From Eubacteriaceae bacterium (GTDB taxonomy: Bacteria > Bacillota > Clostridia > Peptostreptococcales > Anaerovoracaceae): a DNA stretch of 64,000 nt. The translations under genes and the position numbers were made by a program. Below, in pieces: positions 39,948-48,953 of the stretch. Position 1 is the stretch's first letter. Each line of letters begins with the position of its first letter. The stretch lies in the NCBI GenBank assembly GCA_022652985.1, contig JALCRY010000001.1:62001-126000 (forward strand), written 5' to 3'. The notes beneath the pieces are model-generated. The model was given only the letters and a program-made list of their open reading frames with translations, was not told the origin of the DNA and searched no databases.

Positions 39948-40882
39948 TGGCGGACAAGCAGGCAACGAGAGAGGCGTACGGTCAGGTACTCCTCGAACTC
40001 GGTGAAAAATACGACAACCTGGTCGTCATGGATGCCGACCTTTCGGGATCTACTAAAACAGGAGTATTCAAGAAAGCGTTCCCGGACAGATTTTTCAACA
40101 TGGGAATAGCAGAGCAGGATCTTATGGGTGCCGCTGCAGGGCTCGCTTCCTCAGGCAAAATAGTATGTGCCAGCACATTCGCTATGTTCGCCGCCGGCAG
40201 AGCTTTTGAAGTTATCAGGAATTCCATCGGATATACTCATCTCAATGTGAAGATCTGCGCGACGCACGCAGGCATCACAGTCGGTCCGGACGGCGCCAGC
40301 CATCAGACATTCGAAGATCTGGCCCTGATGAGGACTATCCCGGGCATGACCGTCCTGAATCCTTCAGACGGAAACTCCGCGAAAGAGCTGATCAGACAGG
40401 CGGTCGCTTTCGACGGCCCGTGCTACATCAGACTCGGCAGAGCTTCAGTGCCGCAGTTCTACGGCGAAGCTCCTGATATCAAAATAGGCAAAGGAAATCT
40501 CCTGCGTGAGGGAAAAGACGTGACGATCGTCGCGACCGGCATTCTCGTCAGCTCCGCGATGGAGGCGGCTGAATCGCTGAAGGCTGAGGGCATCGACGCC
40601 AGAGTTATAGATATCCATACGCTTAAGCCGATAGACGAAGACATTCTTGTCAGGGCGGCCGAAGAGACAGGCGCAGTTGTAACAGCTGAGGAACATTCGG
40701 TCATCGGAGGCCTCGGCAGCGCAGTCGCCGAAGTACTCTCGGCGAAGGCGCCGGTAAAGATGGGCTTCGTAGGACAGCTCGACACGTTCGGAGAATCCGG
40801 CGAGCCGAACGAACTTCTCGCAAAGTACCACATGACCGCGGCGGATATTACTGCCAAAGTAAAAGAAGTACTCGGGAAATAG
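39947..40882 (+). CDS. Transketolase, C-terminal (pyrimidine-binding) subunit
   Basis: TREAYGQVLLELGEKYDNLVVMDADLSGSTKT, GIAEQDLMGAAAGLA. Confidence 0.95.
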   Translation: MADKQATREAYGQVLLELGEKYDNLVVMDADLSGSTKTGVFKKAFPDRFFNMGIAEQDLMGAAAGLASSGKIVCASTFAMFAAGRAFEVIRNSIGYTHLNVKICATHAGITVGPDGASHQTFEDLALMRTIPGMTVLNPSDGNSAKELIRQAVAFDGPCYIRLGRASVPQFYGEAPDIKIGKGNLLREGKDVTIVATGILVSSAMEAAESLKAEGIDARVIDIHTLKPIDEDILVRAAEETGAVVTAEEHSVIGGLGSAVAEVLSAKAPVKMGFVGQLDTFGESGEPNELLAKYHMTAADITAKVKEVLGK

Positions 40883-40962
40883 CACAGAGCCGCAGCTGAT
40901 ATTGCTGCTGAAATAAAAAGTGCCCGGTGGATAGCACAGGGCAATACAGAGAAAAGATGAAT

Positions 40963-41012
40963 ATAAGGGGCTGCCGCATACCGGGGGAAAGACCGGGCGC
41001 GCAGCCTCTTAT
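40963..41012. repeat. Long intergenic inverted repeat
   Basis: ATAAGGGGCTGC .. GCAGCCTCTTAT, 12-bp arms (one G-T mismatch), inner CCGG..CCGG. Confidence 0.7.
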
Positions 41013-41026
41013 AGTCTGCTGATGTA

Positions 41027-41135
41027 TGCATCGGGAACTTTGAATCAACATTTATCGTCTGCATCGGGATATTTGAATCAACCTTTACCGTATGCATCGG
41101 GAACTTTGAATCAACATTTATCGCCTGCATCGGGA
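41027..41135. repeat. Tandem 33-bp repeat, three full copies plus partial
   Basis: TGCATCGGGAACTTTGAATCAACATTTATCGTC at 41027, 41060, 41093; partial TGCATCGGG at 41126. Confidence 0.95.
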
Positions 41136-41216
41136 TCGGCGGACTTTTGTATTGAGAACTACGGACCATTTTTGCATTGATGTCTATGAATGAATCTATT
41201 CAGACTGCGGAAAAAA

Positions 41217-41419
41217 CAGGAATTTGAAATACGGTACCAATCGCGGAGTAAAAAATATTTTGGTACCTTAAGCAATGGGCTGCAGCGATTGAGCATCCGT
41301 TCAGTGCGACTTTTTCGCTGAGAAAGGCAGCTGTTAGTCATGACTAACTCATGCAGCCCATTGGATAGGGTACCAATCCGAAGGAAAATCCTTTATTGGT
41401 ACCTTATTTGAGTTTCCTG
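41217..41419 (+). repeat. MITE-like structured element, copy A (four GGTACC boxes)
   Basis: GGTACC at 41233, 41262, 41369, 41398; inner arms CAATGGGCTGCA (41273-41284) / TGCAGCCCATTG (41352-41363); outer imperfect arms CAGGAATTTGAAATAC / TTATTTGAGTTTCCTG. Confidence 0.85.
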
Positions 41420-41495
41420 CTTGTGAGCGGGAAATTTTAAGGCCTCTGTGCCGCGAATGCAGCCGGAGCGTCAGGGAAATGTACAGAAACAGTCA

Positions 41496-41524
41496 TTGAC
41501 AAATATTACCATTTGCGGTACAAT
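41496..41524 (+). promoter_or_regulatory. Putative distal recA promoter
   Basis: TTGACA-N17-TACAAT. Confidence 0.6.
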
Positions 41525-41566
41525 TAAATGGAAATATCTGTAAACTATTTCGCGTTAAAAAACATG

Positions 41567-41616
41567 TTGACCGACAGCATGTTTTAAGTTATTATATACA
41601 TAAAGAACAAATGTTC
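41567..41616 (+). promoter_or_regulatory. recA-proximal promoter with LexA/DinR-type SOS box
   Basis: TTGACC-N17-TATTAT followed by GAAC-AAAT-GTTC (41605-41616). Confidence 0.75.
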
Positions 41617-41635
41617 ACATATTACGGAGGTTGAA

Positions 41636-42709
41636 ATGGCAGTTAGCAAAGACGATAAAGAAAAAGCCCTGCAGGAAGCTTTGAATCATATAAACAAACA
41701 GTACGGACAGGGTGCGATCATGAAGCTCGGCGACGATGCTCTCATGAACAATGTACAGGCGATATCCACAGGCTCGATCAGTCTTGATATTGCTACAGGC
41801 ATAGGCGGTATTCCGAGAGGCAGGATCATAGAGGTATACGGACCTGAATCTTCGGGGAAAACCACTCTGACGCTGCACATGATCGCCGAGGCGCAGAAAA
41901 CCGGCGGGAAGGCTGCCTTTATAGATGCGGAGCACGCGCTGGATGCCGAATATGCGAAGAACCTCGGAGTCAATATAGACGAACTCCTCGTATCGCAGCC
42001 GGATACCGGCGAGCAGGCGCTTGAGATCTGCGAGATGCTGGTTCGAAGCGGAGCACTGGACATCGTGGTCATCGACTCGGTGGCGGCGCTCGTGCCTAAA
42101 AGTGAAATAGCAGGCGAAATGGGAGATTCACATGTAGGACTTCTGGCCAGGCTGATGTCGCAGGCCATGAGAAAACTGGCCGGAGCGATCAACAAGTCGA
42201 ATACAGCAGTTGTCTTCATCAACCAGCTGCGTGAAAAAGTCGGCGTCATGTACGGAAACCCGGAAGTGACGACAGGCGGAAGGGCTCTCAAGTTCTATTC
42301 ATCGATGCGTATAGACGTCAGAAGAATAGAGACGCTGAAGCAGGGCGATCAGATGATAGGCAACAGAACGAGAGCCAAGATAGTCAAGAACAAAGTGGCG
42401 CCTCCGTTCAAAACAGCAGAATTCGACATCATGTACGGAGAAGGCATTTCGAAGGAAGGCGATGTCCTCGACTGCTCGGCTGCCATGAACTACATCGAAA
42501 AAGCAGGTTCGTGGTACAGCTACGACGGAGAACGCATCGGGCAGGGAAGAGAAAACGCGAAACAGTTCCTGCGCGATCATCCGGAAATACTCGATACTCT
42601 CGAAGGCAAACTGCTTGATCAGCTCAAGAAGAAAGACGATGAGGAAGAAGCAGAAATCAAAGTCGACGAGGACGGCGTAGTGATCGAAGACGAAAAAGAA
42701 AAAAAATAA
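41636..42709 (+). CDS. recA: Recombinase RecA
   Basis: [53 protein letters not shown]. Confidence 0.98.
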   Translation: MAVSKDDKEKALQEALNHINKQYGQGAIMKLGDDALMNNVQAISTGSISLDIATGIGGIPRGRIIEVYGPESSGKTTLTLHMIAEAQKTGGKAAFIDAEHALDAEYAKNLGVNIDELLVSQPDTGEQALEICEMLVRSGALDIVVIDSVAALVPKSEIAGEMGDSHVGLLARLMSQAMRKLAGAINKSNTAVVFINQLREKVGVMYGNPEVTTGGRALKFYSSMRIDVRRIETLKQGDQMIGNRTRAKIVKNKVAPPFKTAEFDIMYGEGISKEGDVLDCSAAMNYIEKAGSWYSYDGERIGQGRENAKQFLRDHPEILDTLEGKLLDQLKKKDDEEEAEIKVDEDGVVIEDEKEKK

Positions 42710-42857
42710 ACAGATAATACCAGGCCGCCGGCTCGTTTTTACAGCCGGTGACTTGTTTTATGCGCCGCATACACGGATACTGACGGCATACTGCAGAAGG
42801 CTGCAGCTGCCTGCCCGTGAGCCGTCGGCTCATAGTGATTTATATGCGAAAATCGTG

Positions 42858-42886
42858 TTGACTTAAGGCTCGGGCTGTGATAATAT
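42858..42886 (+). promoter_or_regulatory. Promoter of the rplU operon
   Basis: TTGACT-N17-TAATAT. Confidence 0.65.
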
Positions 42887-42894
42887 ATTTATCC

Positions 42895-42977
42895 GTAAGC
42901 CGCACAGAATAGGCTTTTGTAAAGTTCAGTATGAACTGCCTATAATGGCGAGACTGGCACGAGGAGGAAAAAATAGA
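42895..42977 (+). ncRNA. Possible L21-leader-type 5'UTR
   Basis: Structured leader between promoter and rplU, including AGTTCA-gta-TGAACT hairpin; assigned mainly by position. Confidence 0.35.
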
Positions 42978-43523
42978 ATGTATGCAGTTATTGAAACCGG
43001 CGGAAAGCAGTATAAGGTAGCCGAAGGTGATGTTATCACAGTAGAAAGGCTCGAAGCTGAGGCCGGAGAAAAAGTTGTCTTCGACAAAGTATTGTTCATG
43101 GGAGAGGGTGCTGACGCACAGGTCGGAACACCGTATCTCGATGCAACACAGGTTTTCGGAGAGGTCGTGGAAAACGGCAAAGGCAAGAAAGTAATCATCT
43201 ACAAGTATAAGTCAAAGAAAGATTACAGAAAGAAACAGGGACACAGACAGCCATATTCGATGGTAGAGATCACGGGTATCGGCGAGGATAAGCCTAAGCA
43301 GGCGAAACCTGTTGAAGCAGAAGAAGCAGCTCCTAAGGCGGAAGCTAAGGCAGACGAAGCGGCAGAGGATGTCGAAAAAGCTGCAGATGAGCAGAAAGCA
43401 CCGGCTCTCAAATCCATGAAAAAGGATGAGCTGATCGCATTTGCTGAGGAGAACAACATAGAAATCGATCCTAAAGCGACGAAAGCAGTTATTACAGAAG
43501 CAATCGAAGCAGGACTCAAGTAA
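42978..43523 (+). CDS. rplU: 50S ribosomal protein L21 with C-terminal SAP/Rho-N-like extension
   Basis: [47 protein letters not shown] then Ala/Glu linker and [34 protein letters not shown]. Confidence 0.95.
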   Translation: MYAVIETGGKQYKVAEGDVITVERLEAEAGEKVVFDKVLFMGEGADAQVGTPYLDATQVFGEVVENGKGKKVIIYKYKSKKDYRKKQGHRQPYSMVEITGIGEDKPKQAKPVEAEEAAPKAEAKADEAAEDVEKAADEQKAPALKSMKKDELIAFAEENNIEIDPKATKAVITEAIEAGLK

Positions 43524-43543
43524 CCGTAGAAGGAGGTGCAGAC

Positions 43544-43804
43544 ATGTCAAGTAAAAAAGGAGTAGGAAGCTCAAAGAACGGCCGCGACAGCGAGGCCAAG
43601 AGACTCGGAGTCAAGACCGGAGACGGACAGTATGTCAGCGCAGGAAGCATCATTGTAAGACAGAGGGGAACTAAGATCCACCCGGGAAACAATGTAGGCA
43701 AAGGCGGAGACGACACTTTATTCGCGAAGATAGACGGAGCAGTCAAATTCGAGAACAAAGGCAAGACCAAGAAACAGGTCAGCGTTTATAAGAAAGAAGC
43801 TTAA
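43544..43804 (+). CDS. rpmA: 50S ribosomal protein L27
   Basis: [52 protein letters not shown]. Confidence 0.97.
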   Translation: MSSKKGVGSSKNGRDSEAKRLGVKTGDGQYVSAGSIIVRQRGTKIHPGNNVGKGGDDTLFAKIDGAVKFENKGKTKKQVSVYKKEA

Positions 43805-43816
43805 GAAACCTACCAG

Positions 43817-43847
43817 GCCCCTATGTTCAATAGGGGCTTATTTTTTT
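43817..43847 (+). terminator. Rho-independent terminator downstream of rpmA
   Basis: GCCCCTAT-gttca-ATAGGGGC then T-rich tract. Confidence 0.85.
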
Positions 43848-43865
43848 CTGAAGCAGGAGAACAAA

Positions 43866-45158
43866 ATGTTTGTAGACAGAGCAAGGATATATATCAAATC
43901 CGGCAAGGGCGGCGACGGAGCAGTAACATTCCGGCGCGAGCCGTTTGTGCCTGAAGGCGGACCGGACGGCGGCGACGGCGGAAAGGGCGGCGACGTCATT
44001 TTTCAGGTGGACAGAAATCTCCGGACCCTGATGGATTTCAAGTATAAAAAGAAATATAAAGCCGAAGACGGGCAGAGCGGGATGAAGAAAAAGTGCTACG
44101 GCCGCAAGGGCGAAGACCTCATCATCAAAGTTCCGGCAGGCACGATGGTCATAGATGAGGAGACCGGCCTGCTGATGAAAGACCTGACCGAAGACGGCGA
44201 CTCTTTCGTTGCCGCCAAAGGCGGGAAGGGCGGAAAGGGAAATTTTCATTTCAAGAACTCGGTCCGTCAGGCTCCGAATTTTGCGGAAGCAGGCGGAGAA
44301 GCGGTGGAGCGGGCAGTAATACTCGAGCTCAAGCTCATAGCTGATGTAGGGCTCGTAGGATTTCCGAATGTCGGCAAGTCGACACTGCTTTCGGTGTGCA
44401 CATCAGCCAAGCCGAAGATAGCGAATTACCACTTCACGACCATTGCGCCGAACCTCGGCGTTGTCAGCGTTCATGACACCAGTTTTGTCATGGCGGATAT
44501 CGCCGGTATAATAGAGGGCGCCAGCCAGGGCGCAGGTATGGGTTTCCAGTTCCTCAAGCATATCGAGAGGACGAAAGTCATCATACATATAGTTGACGTT
44601 TCCGGCAGCGAGGGGCGTGATCCGAAGGACGATTTTGACAAGATAAATGAAGAGCTCGCGAAATACAGCGAGAGACTCATCAGAAAACCGCAGATCGTAG
44701 CCGCGAATAAGATCGACATGATCGATGAGAACGGACCGGAATATCAGGAATTCAAAGAATACGTCGAAGGCAAGGGATATAAAGTATTCCCGATGTCGGC
44801 GCCGATAAACCTGGGCGTGAAAGAAGTAATAGACGAAGCGGCATTACTGCTTGAGAGGACCGAAGAGGAGCCGGTGAACGAAGAGCCGGAACTGTTCGAC
44901 TTCGACCGCGGGGAGGAAGATCCGGATTACAGAAAGATCTTTGCCGCAGTGGATGAAAACGGCGATTATGTACTCAGCGGCAAACAGCTGAAAAAGATAT
45001 TCAATTCGACGAACTTCAATGATATGGGTTCCCTGAGATACCTTTATAAATATATCGAGAGTCGCGGGGCTATAAAACAGCTGCTCGATATGGGCATGAA
45101 GGAGGGCGACACTGTACGCATCGAAGATTTCGAGTTTGAGTACATTGACGAATTCTAA
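43866..45158 (+). CDS. obgE: GTPase ObgE/CgtA
   Basis: FVDRARIYIKSGKGGDGAVTFRREPFVPEGGPDGGDGGKGG; VGFPNVGKSTLLSV; C-terminal OCT domain. Confidence 0.97.
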   Translation: MFVDRARIYIKSGKGGDGAVTFRREPFVPEGGPDGGDGGKGGDVIFQVDRNLRTLMDFKYKKKYKAEDGQSGMKKKCYGRKGEDLIIKVPAGTMVIDEETGLLMKDLTEDGDSFVAAKGGKGGKGNFHFKNSVRQAPNFAEAGGEAVERAVILELKLIADVGLVGFPNVGKSTLLSVCTSAKPKIANYHFTTIAPNLGVVSVHDTSFVMADIAGIIEGASQGAGMGFQFLKHIERTKVIIHIVDVSGSEGRDPKDDFDKINEELAKYSERLIRKPQIVAANKIDMIDENGPEYQEFKEYVEGKGYKVFPMSAPINLGVKEVIDEAALLLERTEEEPVNEEPELFDFDRGEEDPDYRKIFAAVDENGDYVLSGKQLKKIFNSTNFNDMGSLRYLYKYIESRGAIKQLLDMGMKEGDTVRIEDFEFEYIDEF

Positions 45159-45173
45159 ACGAGAGGACTGAAA

Positions 45174-45731
45174 ATGACAGCTAAGGACAGACCTAAAGTG
45201 ATGACGAGGCAGGAATGCCTGGAGATGCTGCAGAATTACGGCACTCCGAAACATGTGATCGCACACTGCATCGGGGTCGCGGAAGTTGCGGTGAGAGTCG
45301 GCAAGGCTCTCAATCTGCACGGATACGACCTTGATATTGCGCTGACAGAAAATGCGGCGCTGCTGCATGATATGGCGAGGACAGAAGATAATCACTGGAC
45401 TGTGGCAGCGGATTTTCTCAGAGACCTGGGATATGATGCGCAGGCTGATATTATTGAGCAGCACATGTTTTATGATCCTTTCTCGCCGGTGGATAAAATA
45501 ACGGAGACCGACCTCGTATGCCTCGGCGACCGGCTGGTAAAAGAAGGCGACTATGTGGGGCTTGACGAGCGCATGGAATACATTATGAACAAAGCGCGCG
45601 GCCGCGGGGATGAAGCGGCTGTCGGCAGGATCCGCGTCAAAAAAGAAGAACTGAGAAAATTCATATCCGATATCGAAGATGTTATCGGATGCACTATAGA
45701 TGACCTGATGGGAGTAGATACAGGAGAATGA
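45174..45731 (+). CDS. HD-domain phosphohydrolase
   Basis: VIAHCIGVAEVAVRVGKAL..NAALLHDMARTEDNH..IIEQHMF. Confidence 0.8.
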   Translation: MTAKDRPKVMTRQECLEMLQNYGTPKHVIAHCIGVAEVAVRVGKALNLHGYDLDIALTENAALLHDMARTEDNHWTVAADFLRDLGYDAQADIIEQHMFYDPFSPVDKITETDLVCLGDRLVKEGDYVGLDERMEYIMNKARGRGDEAAVGRIRVKKEELRKFISDIEDVIGCTIDDLMGVDTGE

Positions 45732-47572
45732 ACCTCGACAGATTACTGAAAAAAGTTGAAAAACCTGCCAGATATATAGGCGGCGAAGTGAACTCTGTAC
45801 TGAAAGATCCGAAAGATGTTTCGCTCAGGTTCGCTTTTGCGTTCCCGGACATTTATGAGATCGGGATGTCTTATATGGGCATGCAGATACTGTATAATAT
45901 ATTGAACAGTCACGATGACATATTCTGCGAAAGGGTATTTGCGCCGGCGAACGATATGGAAGAAGCCATGCGCGAAGAAGGATTTCCGCTGTTTTCGCTG
46001 GAGACAAAGACGCCGCTGGCGGACTTCGACATCGTCGGATTCACATTGCAGTATGAAATGTCATTTACTACTATTCTGAATATGCTCGATCTTGCGGGGA
46101 TACCTGCAAAGCGCGCGGACCGTCTTAAATCGGGCAAAAAATGGCCGCTGATCGTGGCGGGCGGACCATGTGCGTTTGCACCGGAGCCGCTGGCGGATTT
46201 CTTCGACCTGTTTATGATCGGCGACGGCGAGAAGCTGCTGCCGGCAGTATGCCGCCTGAGAGAAGAAAATCCGACGGACCGCGATGAATATCTGAAACTG
46301 GCATGCAAGCTTCCCGGTGTGTATGTGCCGGAGTTCTACAGACCGTCGTACAAAGAAGACGGTACAGTGAAGGGCTTTAAGAAGCTTTACAGCGGCGCAC
46401 CGGACAGAGTGGTGAGATGCTTCGAAAAAGATATCGAATCACTGCCGTTCCCGGAGAAACCGATAGTGCCTTTTATCGAGACCGTTCACGACAGAGCAGT
46501 CGTCGAGACATTCAGAGGATGCACGAGAGGATGCAGATTCTGTCAGGCCGGTATGATATACAGACCTGTGCGCGAACGCAGTCCGGAAACGATCCTGAGA
46601 TACGCGAGAAAACAGCTGGAATCGACGGGGCATGAAGAGCTTTCGCTGCTTTCACTTTCGACGAGCGACTACTCGCAGTTTGAGCCCCTGGTGACTGAAC
46701 TGCAGGAATACTGTGCGGAAAAAGACATTTCCCTGTCTCTGCCGAGCCTGAGGCTCGATTCTTTCTCTTTCAAGGTGCTGAACGAGATACAGAAGACCAG
46801 GAAGTCAGGGCTCACTTTTGCGCCCGAGGCGGGCACACAGAGGCTCAGAGACCGCATCAACAAAAATATTACTGAAGACGATATTTTTCATTCTGTCGAG
46901 CAGGCGATCCGCCTCGGATGGAAGAAAATCAAATTGTATTTCATGATAGGACTCCCGGGCGAAACCGAGGAGGATCTTGACGGGATTGCAGATATCGCCC
47001 GCAGGATAGTAGACATTAATTACATGATCAACGGCAGGGCAGGCGGAAGGTTCAGCGTCAATGTCAGCGTTTCGAATTTCGTGCCGAAGCCGCATACGCC
47101 GTTCGAATGGGAGCCCCAGGACACATACGAGGATTTCATCGAAAAGCATAATTACCTGCGCGACAGACTGAAGAAGCTCAAGAATGTGAGCTTTTCCTAT
47201 CACGACAGTCCGGTCAGCGTTATTGAAGCAGTAATAGCCAGAGGCGACCGCAGGGTCGGTGCTCTGATTTATGACGCGTGGCAGAACGGATGCAAGTTCG
47301 ACGGCTGGAGCGAATATTTCGATATGGAAAAATGGGAAAAGGCGTTCGCCTCATCCGGAGTGGATAAAGCTTTTTATGCCGAAAGACGCAGAAACTACAA
47401 CGAAATATTACCGTGGGACATCATCGATACAGGAGTATCCAAGGTATTCCTGATGGCGGAGGATCAGCTGGCCGTTACGACGGGCGACTGCCGCGACGCC
47501 TGCAACGACTGCGGGATCATCAGATATACGGACTGCCCGATGATGAGCTGCAATGCCGGGAAGGAGAAATAG
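45728..47572 (+). CDS. B12-binding-type radical SAM protein (TIGR03960-like)
   Basis: ETFRGCTRGCRFCQAGMIYRPVRERSPE radical-SAM CxxxCxxC; YMGMQILYNILN N-terminus. Confidence 0.9.
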   Translation: MNLDRLLKKVEKPARYIGGEVNSVLKDPKDVSLRFAFAFPDIYEIGMSYMGMQILYNILNSHDDIFCERVFAPANDMEEAMREEGFPLFSLETKTPLADFDIVGFTLQYEMSFTTILNMLDLAGIPAKRADRLKSGKKWPLIVAGGPCAFAPEPLADFFDLFMIGDGEKLLPAVCRLREENPTDRDEYLKLACKLPGVYVPEFYRPSYKEDGTVKGFKKLYSGAPDRVVRCFEKDIESLPFPEKPIVPFIETVHDRAVVETFRGCTRGCRFCQAGMIYRPVRERSPETILRYARKQLESTGHEELSLLSLSTSDYSQFEPLVTELQEYCAEKDISLSLPSLRLDSFSFKVLNEIQKTRKSGLTFAPEAGTQRLRDRINKNITEDDIFHSVEQAIRLGWKKIKLYFMIGLPGETEEDLDGIADIARRIVDINYMINGRAGGRFSVNVSVSNFVPKPHTPFEWEPQDTYEDFIEKHNYLRDRLKKLKNVSFSYHDSPVSVIEAVIARGDRRVGALIYDAWQNGCKFDGWSEYFDMEKWEKAFASSGVDKAFYAERRRNYNEILPWDIIDTGVSKVFLMAEDQLAVTTGDCRDACNDCGIIRYTDCPMMSCNAGKEK

Positions 47573-47574
47573 AT

Positions 47575-48228
47575 ATGCCGAGATATGTAATTACTTTCTC
47601 CAAGAAAGGCTATATAAAGTATACTTCGCATCTTGATATGATCAGACTGTTCAAGAGAGCGTTCAACAGGAGCGGGATATTCCTCGAATACTCAGAAGGC
47701 TTCAATCCTCATCCGAAGATGAGCTTTGCCCAGCCGCTGTCTCTCGGATATACTGCCTCGGGCGAACTTCTGGAGTTTGATACTAAAGAAGCCTTTGCTG
47801 CTGGGGAAATCAAAAAGAAGATGAACAGCAATATGCCGGGTGACATCAGAGTACTAGACTGCGTGCAGATCGAGAAGGAGAAGAGGTCGCTGGCCGCCAA
47901 ATGCTGCGCGGCAGAATACAGAATCACGATACCATGCAGCGGCAGTCTGCCCGACAATACCGAAAAAGCTTTCATGGCGCAGGAAAATATCCTCGTGCTG
48001 AAAAAATCGGGCAAACGCAAGGCGGAAAAGCAGATCGACATCAGAAAAATGATCAGATCGCTGAATATCAAGGAACGAAACAATAATATTATTCTGTCAA
48101 CCATACTGGACGCGGGCAGTAATTCCAACCTTTCACCGGAGCTTCTTATTAAAGCTTTCGTTGATTTTGCGGGAATAGAAGCTGAACGCGAGGATATCGA
48201 AGTTCACAGAGTACAGATCTTTATGTAA
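47575..48228 (+). CDS. TIGR03936-like radical-SAM-associated protein (DUF2344)
   Basis: MPRYVITFSKKGYIKYTSHLDMIRLFKRAFNRSGIFLEYSEGFNPHPKMSFAQPLSLG; adjacent to its usual partner. Confidence 0.88.
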   Translation: MPRYVITFSKKGYIKYTSHLDMIRLFKRAFNRSGIFLEYSEGFNPHPKMSFAQPLSLGYTASGELLEFDTKEAFAAGEIKKKMNSNMPGDIRVLDCVQIEKEKRSLAAKCCAAEYRITIPCSGSLPDNTEKAFMAQENILVLKKSGKRKAEKQIDIRKMIRSLNIKERNNNIILSTILDAGSNSNLSPELLIKAFVDFAGIEAEREDIEVHRVQIFM

Positions 48229-48246
48229 ATAATTAACAGTTAAATA

Positions 48247-48293
48247 TTGACAATTAACCTGCTGGAATGTAAAATAATGGTAATTCATTCCAG
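48247..48293 (+). promoter_or_regulatory. comEA promoter with inverted repeat flanking the -10
   Basis: TTGACA-N17-TAAAAT; CTGGAATG (48262-48269) / CATTCCAG (48286-48293). Confidence 0.6.
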
Positions 48294-48305
48294 GAGGTTA
48301 TTTTT

Positions 48306-48953
48306 ATGAAAAAATATTTCAATAAAGAGTATTTACTGGCCAATAAAGATAAGATCCTGAAAGCCGCTGTGATAGCAGCAGTTATTATTACGGCTCTTGT
48401 TGTGTTTGGCATGAATAACGGTGATGGAGAGGAGCTTGTTCCGGCCGGGACATCTGCTGCGGTTTCCGGGAGCGATGAAGCCGACAGCGAGGAGGACAGT
48501 TCTATTGCTGTTGTGGATGTGTCGGGATGTGTAGTCAGTCCGATGGTTGTCGAATTAAAGAAAGGCAGCCGTATAAACGATGCGATCGAGGCGGCAGGGG
48601 GCCTCACGAAAGACGCTGATATTTCTGCTATAAACAGGGCGGCAAAGGTGAAGGACGGAGATAAGATCTTCGTTCCCGAAAAGGGTTCCGGAGCATCTGC
48701 TTCCGTCAGCAACGTTTCTGACGACAAGAGCAGCGGAAGCGGAGGAGGCGGGATCGCCAACGGCAGGGTCAATATAAATACCGCCGATTCAGCCGAGCTC
48801 CAGACTCTTACCGGAGTGGGACCTGCCATAGCAGGAAGGATCATCGCCTACCGCGAACAGAACGGGAATTTCAGCAAGCCCGAGGATATAAAGAATGTCA
48901 GCGGCATAGGCGATAAAACCTACGAAAAAATGAAAGATGATATTTCGACATGA
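48306..48953 (+). CDS. comEA: ComEA-like DNA-binding protein (SLBB + helix-hairpin-helix)
   Basis: N-terminal TM; VDVSGCVVSPMVVELKKGSRINDAIEAAGG; GRVNINTADSAELQTLTGVGPAIAGRIIAYREQNGNF. Confidence 0.92.
   Translation: MKKYFNKEYLLANKDKILKAAVIAAVIITALVVFGMNNGDGEELVPAGTSAAVSGSDEADSEEDSSIAVVDVSGCVVSPMVVELKKGSRINDAIEAAGGLTKDADISAINRAAKVKDGDKIFVPEKGSGASASVSNVSDDKSSGSGGGGIANGRVNINTADSAELQTLTGVGPAIAGRIIAYREQNGNFSKPEDIKNVSGIGDKTYEKMKDDIST

Noticed and set aside
40459-41169. 236-aa minus-strand ORF with 11-aa repeats (INVDSKFPMHT)
   Set aside because: Most of it is antisense to the transketolase C subunit; repeats come from the 33-bp DNA tandem array, so treated as non-coding repeat.
42715-42860. Small RNA or terminator after recA
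   Set aside because: CCGGCT..AGCCGG hairpin and GC-rich palindromes are present but there is no clear U-tract or recognisable RNA family; left unannotated.
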